A stretch of 16,839 bases of DNA from Phycisphaeraceae bacterium (lineage in GTDB: Bacteria; Planctomycetota; Phycisphaerae; Phycisphaerales; Phycisphaeraceae): positions 1 to 16,839 of the forward strand of contig PUMS01000132.1 in assembly GCA_003551485.1 (NCBI GenBank). The letters are read 5' to 3'. Below, piece by piece: positions 8,559 through 16,839 of the stretch. The notes under the pieces were generated by a model. It made no database searches, was not told where the DNA came from, and saw only the letters and a list, made by a program, of their open reading frames with translations. Both the position numbers and the translations under genes were made by a program. The number at the start of each line of letters is the position of its first letter. Positions within the stretch are counted from its first letter, which is position 1.

Positions 8559-10124
8559 ATGACATCGCATACCAGCCAAGCCAATCGGACAGTAAGGCGG
8601 TGGTGGAAGTGGGCGCTGGCAGGTGTCTTGGCGCTGCTGACGCTGGCCGTGCTCGTATCGCTGGTGATACAGGCGACCGGCCGTCGTGCCATTGAGCGAC
8701 AGATCGAGGCGTTGCGGGATGCGGGCGAACCGACTACGGCCGGCGAATTCGCAGCGTTGTATCCCCAGCCGCAGGGCCGCAACGCGGCGGACCTCTTTCG
8801 GCGAGCGGGTGAGAAGTTCATCCATCCACGCGACATCGACATCCCGGCAGCATTCGGCGACCTGATCGATGACGAACGTCAGCGCCATGAAGCCCGACAG
8901 GCCGAGTTGCAGCGAAGGCGGGAAGAAGCACGTCAGCAGCAACGCCAGCGCATCGAAAGGCCCATGCCGAACGATGCAGATGACCCCCATTGGGAGGTGA
9001 TCCCGGCGCCATCGCATCCTCCTCCGGGTGGACATTGGTCGCCGCATGGGGGCGATGAGGATTGGCACGAACCTGAAACGCTGGCCGATCTCCTCCCCGT
9101 GATCGGTCGCGTAGGCAGGCCAGACGATTTCCAGCAGCCGCCATCGGACTTGACACTCAAGGCCATCGAGGTGTATCTCGATCGCAATGCCGAAGCGATC
9201 GAGCTGCTTATGGAAGGGGCGGCTCTCGATAGCGCATGGAGTCCGAGTACCATCGTCGATGGCCTGGATGCCACCGAGAATTACGCGCGGACCGTTCGGG
9301 GTTTGCCCAGGCTCATGATGCTGCGCGCCCATCTCGCCGCTGCGCGGGGGGACAGCGCGGCGGTGACCGAATCCATCCTGGCCGTGTTCGCGCTGGCCAG
9401 CGCGTTTGAGCATCATGCCGATCCCATCGAGATGGCCGTGCACGCCTGGCTCCGTACACGCATGGCGGAGCAGATGCAATGGTTGCTCAACTACCCCCTG
9501 GTCTGGGAGGAGCGCGAACTCGAACGGATCGAGCGCTCGCTGGCCTCCCTGGCGGACAAGGAACTGTTCCTTCGTGCCATGCGGACCGAGCGCGTGTACA
9601 TGCTCCAGCAGATCGGCACCGGAGCAGCATACGAGGAGGTGCTGGTGCTGTGGCGATGGCTCGGCGTGCTCCCCCACAATGTGGCCTTGACGCTGCGATA
9701 TATCGGGCGAATCTGCGAGGCGGCGCAGTTGCCGGCGCATGAGCGTCTCGACCGGGTCGTGGCCATCGCCGAGGAGGCCGCGGACCTGCCATGGCAGTAC
9801 CAGGTGACGGCATACCTGGTTCCCGGGTATGAGGCGCTGTTGCGCACGGACAATATTGCGGTGGCCAGCGACCGCGTGATGACGGTGGTCCTGGCCATTG
9901 AACGATACCGCCTCGCCCATGGCCGGCCGCCCGATGCGTTGTCGGACCTGGTTCCCGACTGGATCGATGCCGTACCCCTGGACCCCTTCGATGGCCAGAC
10001 GCTGCGCTACCGGCCACTTGAGCCGGGATACGTGGTCTACAGCGTGGGCCCCGATGGCGAGGATGGGGGCGGCCGGCGGACGGGCCAGCCGGATGGAGAT
10101 ATCGTGATCAGCGTCCAGCGGTGA
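8559..10124 (+). CDS. Membrane-anchored hypothetical protein, planctomycete-type
   Basis: I do not recognise a function. The 521-residue product starts with a basic stretch and one transmembrane segment (about residues 17-40, rich in Leu/Ala/Val), so it is probably anchored with the bulk outside the cytoplasm. Residues 104-135 are highly charged, Arg/Gln/Glu-rich and likely helical or coiled coil. A His/Pro/Gly-rich linker follows, then a long helical region. The C-terminus (about 438-505) reads LAIERYRLAHGRPPDALSDL, then VPLDPFDG and YVVYSVGPDG. This resembles the end of pilin-like or type II secretion-associated planctomycete proteins, where it follows a helix. The ATG at 8559 has AGGGAG four bases upstream. 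A GTG at 8493 would add 22 residues without better support. The gene stands alone between E1 and a convergent gene. Confidence 0.8.
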   Translation: MTSHTSQANRTVRRWWKWALAGVLALLTLAVLVSLVIQATGRRAIERQIEALRDAGEPTTAGEFAALYPQPQGRNAADLFRRAGEKFIHPRDIDIPAAFGDLIDDERQRHEARQAELQRRREEARQQQRQRIERPMPNDADDPHWEVIPAPSHPPPGGHWSPHGGDEDWHEPETLADLLPVIGRVGRPDDFQQPPSDLTLKAIEVYLDRNAEAIELLMEGAALDSAWSPSTIVDGLDATENYARTVRGLPRLMMLRAHLAAARGDSAAVTESILAVFALASAFEHHADPIEMAVHAWLRTRMAEQMQWLLNYPLVWEERELERIERSLASLADKELFLRAMRTERVYMLQQIGTGAAYEEVLVLWRWLGVLPHNVALTLRYIGRICEAAQLPAHERLDRVVAIAEEAADLPWQYQVTAYLVPGYEALLRTDNIAVASDRVMTVVLAIERYRLAHGRPPDALSDLVPDWIDAVPLDPFDGQTLRYRPLEPGYVVYSVGPDGEDGGGRRTGQPDGDIVISVQR

Positions 10125-10327
10125 ACGGGCCTGGCCATGCCGGTCTTCATCTCTTGCCGCGCGCCCGGTTGATGGCTGCGCGACGCCCTGAATTGCACGC
10201 CAGCGACTCTTGCGGATTTCACGCCGTTCCGCGGAAGCAGGGCGCCCCGGCCGTTGCGCCTTGCGGCGACTTTCAGCCCGCTGACCATGCCACCCACGCT
10301 ACAGGCGTTTGTCCCGCCTCCCACCGG

Positions 10328-10352
10328 CCGCCGCATACGCATTGTGCGGCGG
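10328..10352. terminator. Candidate bidirectional terminator between convergent genes
   Basis: CCGCCGCA (10328-10335) and TGCGGCGG (10345-10352) form a perfect 8-bp GC-rich stem with a 9-base loop, in the 254-base gap where the plus-strand membrane protein gene and the minus-strand SUI1-type gene converge. No T-run is present on either side, so the terminator role rests on position and stem strength. Confidence 0.45.
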
Positions 10353-10378
10353 GGGAAGGCCCGGCCCCGTTGCGGCCC

Positions 10379-10744
10379 CTATCCCCCTGCGGCTTTGGCG
10401 GCGTGGCCCATGTCCTTGAGCATGGCCACGAGGGTGTCGCGGTGGTCGCCCTGGATTTCGATGTCGCCATCCTTGACCGCGCCGCCGGTGCCGAGCTTCT
10501 TCTTCAGCTTCGCCGCAAGGTCGGCCAGGGCGGCATCGTCCAGGGCCAGGCCGGTGATGACGGTCATCACCTTGCCGCGGCGGCCCTTGCTCTCGCGGCG
10601 CACGCGGACGTTGCCATCGCCGCGCGGTTCGGTGGCTTTGCTCGAGCAGGTGCATTGCGACACCGGCCGCTGGCAGGAAGGGCACATCTTCCCACCGGCG
10701 GTGGAGTAGACGAGCCGGTCTTGACTTTTTCGGGGCTGGACCAT
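10379..10744 (-). CDS. yciH: SUI1/YciH-family translation factor
   Basis: The 121-residue product matches the bacterial SUI1 (eIF1-like) family, length included. It has an N-terminal Cys cluster (Cys21, 24, 31, 33 in MCPSCQRPVSQCTC) that may bind zinc. The SUI1 core follows, with VRVRRESKGRRGKVMTVITG, then LGTGGAVKDGDIEIQGDHR and a C-terminal helix DTLVAMLKDMG. In eukaryotes and archaea the family monitors start-codon choice. The bacterial role is less settled but is thought to be in initiation fidelity. A GGAG eight bases before the ATG supports the start. It lies 90 bases downstream of dnaE2 on the same strand and might be co-transcribed with it, although no functional link is evident. Confidence 0.92.
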   Translation of the reverse strand: MVQPRKSQDRLVYSTAGGKMCPSCQRPVSQCTCSSKATEPRGDGNVRVRRESKGRRGKVMTVITGLALDDAALADLAAKLKKKLGTGGAVKDGDIEIQGDHRDTLVAMLKDMGHAAKAAGG

Positions 10745-10834
10745 GTTCGGGGCTCCGGGATTGGGTCATGATACCGCGATCAGCGCTGCTGACCATGCCC
10801 GCCTCGGATACAGGCATCGCTGCCCGGCGGAGGG

Positions 10835-14281
<3,447 letters not shown>

Positions 14282-14323
14282 GGAGCGCTTCGCATTGCCC
14301 TCTGCTCTGCCATCCCCGGAAAA

Positions 14324-14391
14324 GGAGAGGGAGTCGGGGGGAGCCGGGTGTCGCTGGCGGCTCTTGCCCCCTCGCACCCCGATCTGTCTCC
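14324..14391. repeat. Diverged palindromic element resembling the A/B repeat
   Basis: An imperfect inverted repeat pairs GGAGAGGGAGTCGGGG (14324-14339) with CCCCGATCTGTCTCC (14377-14391). The arm composition and spacing recall the A and B elements, but the core is not conserved. It overlaps the possible N-terminal extension of dnaE2 and contains the AAGGAG that might serve the alternative GTG start. Confidence 0.4.
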
Positions 14392-14414
14392 TTCGCACAA
14401 ATGTTACCGCCCGG

Positions 14415-14447
14415 CCCGGCGGCCGGGAACCGGGTGGCGCCGCCCGG
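14415..14447. repeat. Tandem GC-rich palindromes between dnaE2 and transposase remnant
   Basis: CCCGGC-g-GCCGGG (14415-14427) is followed by CCGGG-t-GGCGCC-g-CCCGG (14430-14447). They lie in the divergent gap upstream of both dnaE2 and the transposase remnant. They may be part of the original insertion-sequence end or regulatory structure. No matching copy was found right of the remnant. Confidence 0.4.
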
Positions 14448-14493
14448 GTAAGGCGTAGCCACGGAAGGTTTTGTCAGACATGGGGGTGTTGCC

Positions 14494-15272
14494 ATGGTGG
14501 CGGTGGTCGTCTGTGAGGAGAGGGCCTGGGCAAAGCAGACCTTCGGTGGCTGTGACCTGGGCGATCCGCGGCGGGTCAAGCGGCTGCGCAAGGTGGCCGA
14601 AGTGCGGGCACGCACGCCCCATGCGAGCCTTGTGGGGGCTATGGCGGCGACAAGGCATCGCCAGTGAGCGCCTGCCGGCTGACCGAAGGCAAGCATGTTG
14701 CGCCCGAAGCCATCGCTGAAGTCGCCTTCGCCGCGACGGTCCGGCTCGTTCGGGAGGCCGGGCGTCTGCTCTGCATCGGTGACACCACCACCATCGTGGT
14801 CCCCCACGCGAGCGTGCGGAATCAGTTGGGCGACGTCGGGGGCGCCGACAACCGCGCAGCGCGGGGCTGTGTGGTGCATTCAAGCATCCTCACCGACGGG
14901 GATGCCGGGGCGGCTCCGAGGCTGATCGACCCGCACTGGTTTACCCGCGATGCCAAAGGATGCGGTCGCCGCCACAAACGTAAAGTCCGTCCCTATCGGG
15001 AGAAGGAGAGTTACAAGTGGCTGGCGGCCTGCGAGCGCATCGCCGCGCGGCTGGGCGGGCTGCCTCAGCGGTTGATTGTGGTGGTCGCTTCCGAGGCTGA
15101 GGTTTGCGAGTTTGTCAGCGTGCTCCTCGGGCTCACCCTGGCCCCGAGCGTCTCAACTGTGCCCTGCACCGCATCGGACGGATCGGTATCCTTGGGCGGC
15201 CGGTGTCCATGCCGCGGCCCGCGGCCGCCTCGCGCTGCGGGCGGGTTGAGGCACACCGCCGCGGCATTGTGA
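14494..15272 (+). pseudogene. Tn5/IS4-type transposase remnant, frameshifted and internally deleted
   Basis: An ATG frame at 14494-14667 gives an N-terminal region typical of Tn5-like transposases (AWAKQTFGGCDLGDPRRVKR) and stops at 14665-14667. The homology resumes in another frame from about 14655, with CRLTEGKHVAPEAI, CIGDTTTIVV (first catalytic Asp), GCVVHSSIL, FGKRHRRK-like CGRRHKRK and EKESYKWL. At the expected second-Asp motif (DREAD in the family) it reads VASEAEVCEF, so that Asp is gone. Homology then breaks near 15110. A frame starting near 15150 (ALHRIGRIGILGRP) weakly recalls the extreme C-terminus of the family. Total length is about 780 bases against roughly 1350 expected. The gene is therefore dead, and no terminal inverted repeats or target duplication could be identified with confidence. 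It lies directly upstream of the GH52 gene. Confidence 0.85.
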
Positions 15273-15360
15273 GTCGCACCCCTCCTGCGCGCCCGCCCCG
15301 GCGCCTTTCAAGGGGCGTGGCCGTGGTTCAACCTGAATCCCTTTGCGGAGCCTTCTGAAT

Positions 15361-16839
15361 ATGGATGCGGTCTTTTACAACGCACAGCACTCGCCCATCG
15401 GCGCCTTTGCCAGCTTCACGCTCGGGTTCCCAGGCGCCAAGGGCGGCCTGGGGCTGGAACTGGGCCGGCCGGCCAACCAGAGCGTGTTCATCGGTCTGGA
15501 GTCGCACGAGCCGGGTGTGTTCGATGCCCTGCCGTTCTACAAGGCCGCCGAGGATGAGGCCCGGCGTTACGACGTCGAGGCCACCGAGGACCACCAGCCC
15601 AGGGCCGAGGCCACCATCCGGCCGTTCGAGCGCAGCGCCATCCAGCGCACACTGGGCCTGGCCACCGACACCTGGAAAGCCGGCGACCTGACCTTCCGCA
15701 TCCTCTCACCGGTGCGCCCGGTGCCGGACCCGGGCTCTGCCGAGGCCGATGCGTTGAAGCTGGCGATCTGCCCGGCGGTGCTGGTGGAGATGGAGGTGGA
15801 CAACACCACAGGCAAGCACCCCCGCCGCGCGTTCTTCGGCTACCAGGGCAACGACCCCTACTCGGCCATGCGCCGGCTCGATGACCGGGTGGACACGGGT
15901 TTCCGCGGCGTGGGCCAGGGCCGCATCACCGCGATCGCCACGGCCGATGAGGCCATGGTCTCGGGCATGGCCTTCACCATCGAGCAGGTGGTGGCGCCGA
16001 AGATCGCGGAAAACCGCGTCTTCGGGCTCGGCGGGGTCGCCGCGCTGGTCGGTGCGGTGCCCGCGGGGGCGAAGAAGACCTTCCGCTTCGCCGTCTGCTT
16101 CTACCGCGGCGGGATCGTCACCAGCGGCGAGCCCACGGCCTACTACTACACCCGTTACTTCTCGCAGATCGAAGATGTTGCCGCCTTCGCCCTGGACAAC
16201 TTCGACACCTGCCGCCAGTGGGCCGCCGAAGCCGATGCGATGCTCGATGCGGCGAAGCTGAGCGATGAGCAGAAGTTCATGCTCGCCCACGCCGTGCACA
16301 GCTACTACGGCTCGACGCAGTTTCTCCAGTGGGTGGGAGAGGGCCGGGATGGGCGGCCCTGGTGGGTGGTCAACGAAGGTGAGTACCGGATGATGAACAC
16401 CTTCGACCTGACGGCGGACCACCTGTTCTTCGAGATGGCAATGAACCCGTGGACGGTGCGCAACGAGCTGGACGCCTTCATCGACCGCTACAGCTACCGC
16501 GACCAGGTGCGCTTCCCCGGCGATGAGACGCTCCACCCCGGCGGCATCAGCTTCACCCACGACCAGGGCATGGCCAACCAGGTGTCACGGCCGGGATACT
16601 CGACCTACGAGCTGTTCGGCCTCAGCGGCTGCTTCAGCCACATGACCCACGAGCAGCTTGTCAACTTCGTGCTCTGCGCGGCGGTCTACATCCAGGGCAA
16701 CGAGGATGACGGCTGGCTGAAGGTCAACCGCCAGGTGATCGCCGACTGCCTGGAGAGCCTTGTCAACCGCGACCATCCCGAGCCCTCGAAGCGCAACGGC
16801 ATCATGGGCCTGGACTCCTCGCGCACCATGGGCGGGGCC
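15361..16839 (+). CDS. GH52 beta-xylosidase (C-terminus cut off by window edge)
   Basis: The frame runs open from ATG 15361 to the right edge, 493 codons of a family usually about 700 residues long. The sequence closely resembles GH52 beta-xylosidases such as those of Geobacillus. Landmarks are FYNAQHSPIGAFASFTLGFP at the start, VFIGLESHEPG, ATDTWKAGDLTF, FGYQGNDPYSAMRRLDD, FAVCFYRGG, NEGEYRMMNTFDLT, RFPGDETLHPGGISFTHD, FGLSGCFSHMTHEQLVN and RNGIMGLDSSRTMGG. Glu339 in NEGEYRMMN is the likely counterpart of the retaining nucleophile. The acid/base Asp expected shortly after DSSRTMGG lies beyond the window. The enzyme removes xylose from xylo-oligosaccharides. There is no signal peptide, so it is probably cytoplasmic. 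GGAG at 15347-15350 supports the start. A decayed transposase lies 88 bases upstream, and no xylose regulator or transporter is visible in the window. Confidence 0.95.
   Translation, partial: MDAVFYNAQHSPIGAFASFTLGFPGAKGGLGLELGRPANQSVFIGLESHEPGVFDALPFYKAAEDEARRYDVEATEDHQPRAEATIRPFERSAIQRTLGLATDTWKAGDLTFRILSPVRPVPDPGSAEADALKLAICPAVLVEMEVDNTTGKHPRRAFFGYQGNDPYSAMRRLDDRVDTGFRGVGQGRITAIATADEAMVSGMAFTIEQVVAPKIAENRVFGLGGVAALVGAVPAGAKKTFRFAVCFYRGGIVTSGEPTAYYYTRYFSQIEDVAAFALDNFDTCRQWAAEADAMLDAAKLSDEQKFMLAHAVHSYYGSTQFLQWVGEGRDGRPWWVVNEGEYRMMNTFDLTADHLFFEMAMNPWTVRNELDAFIDRYSYRDQVRFPGDETLHPGGISFTHDQGMANQVSRPGYSTYELFGLSGCFSHMTHEQLVNFVLCAAVYIQGNEDDGWLKVNRQVIADCLESLVNRDHPEPSKRNGIMGLDSSRTMGGA

Noticed and set aside
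8529..9920. A minus-strand open frame of about 460 codons opposite the membrane protein gene
   Set aside because: The plus-strand product has a proper membrane segment, a ribosome-binding site and a family-like C-terminus. The antisense product has none of these.
10780..10792. TCAGC-GCT-GCTGA palindrome between dnaE2 and yciH
   Set aside because: A 5-bp stem with a 3-base loop is too weak to call a regulatory site or terminator.
14404..14883. Minus-strand frames opposite the transposase remnant
   Set aside because: Homology to Tn5-type transposase is on the plus strand, and the minus frames have no recognisable content.

Overview
The window is GC-rich and densely coded, with conventional bacterial gene starts. 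Several features point to a planctomycete, probably of the Phycisphaerae type: an E1 alpha/beta fusion for a 2-oxoacid dehydrogenase, a membrane-anchored hypothetical protein with a C-terminal motif I associate with planctomycete proteins, and a GH52 beta-xylosidase. This taxonomic call is inference. No rRNA, tRNA, CRISPR array or replication origin was seen.

Left third (1-8239): a divergent 2-oxoacid dehydrogenase locus. On the minus strand run E2 (4590-2698, three lipoyl-type domains, the first without its lipoyl lysine) and E3 (lpdA, 2622-1195). A PHP-domain protein that leaves the window on the left (994-1) follows on the same strand. On the plus strand a DeoR-type regulator (4862-5728) is followed after 36 bases by a fused E1 alpha-beta (5765-8239). 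All three catalytic components are therefore present, split over two divergent units. The 271-base control region between them holds three short palindromes and a plausible promoter in each direction. The simplest reading is one regulator controlling both arms.

Middle (8240-10834): a single-pass membrane protein of unknown function on the plus strand converges on a small SUI1/YciH-type translation factor on the minus strand, with an 8-bp GC-rich hairpin between them.

Right part (10835-16839): an error-prone DNA polymerase gene, dnaE2/imuC (minus strand), without imuA or imuB beside it. It carries an in-frame copy of a palindromic repeat whose sister copy lies between lpdA and the PHP gene, and it also has an 11-base homopolymer in its coding sequence. 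Beyond its start lie a diverged third repeat-like element, GC-rich palindromes and a frameshifted, internally deleted Tn5/IS4-type transposase. Then comes the start of a GH52 beta-xylosidase gene that runs off the right edge.

The most distinctive observations are the palindromic repeat inserted in frame in dnaE2, the unusual E1/E2 architecture with its regulator, and the GH52 gene beside a decayed insertion sequence. I did not find an obviously new defence or mobile system.
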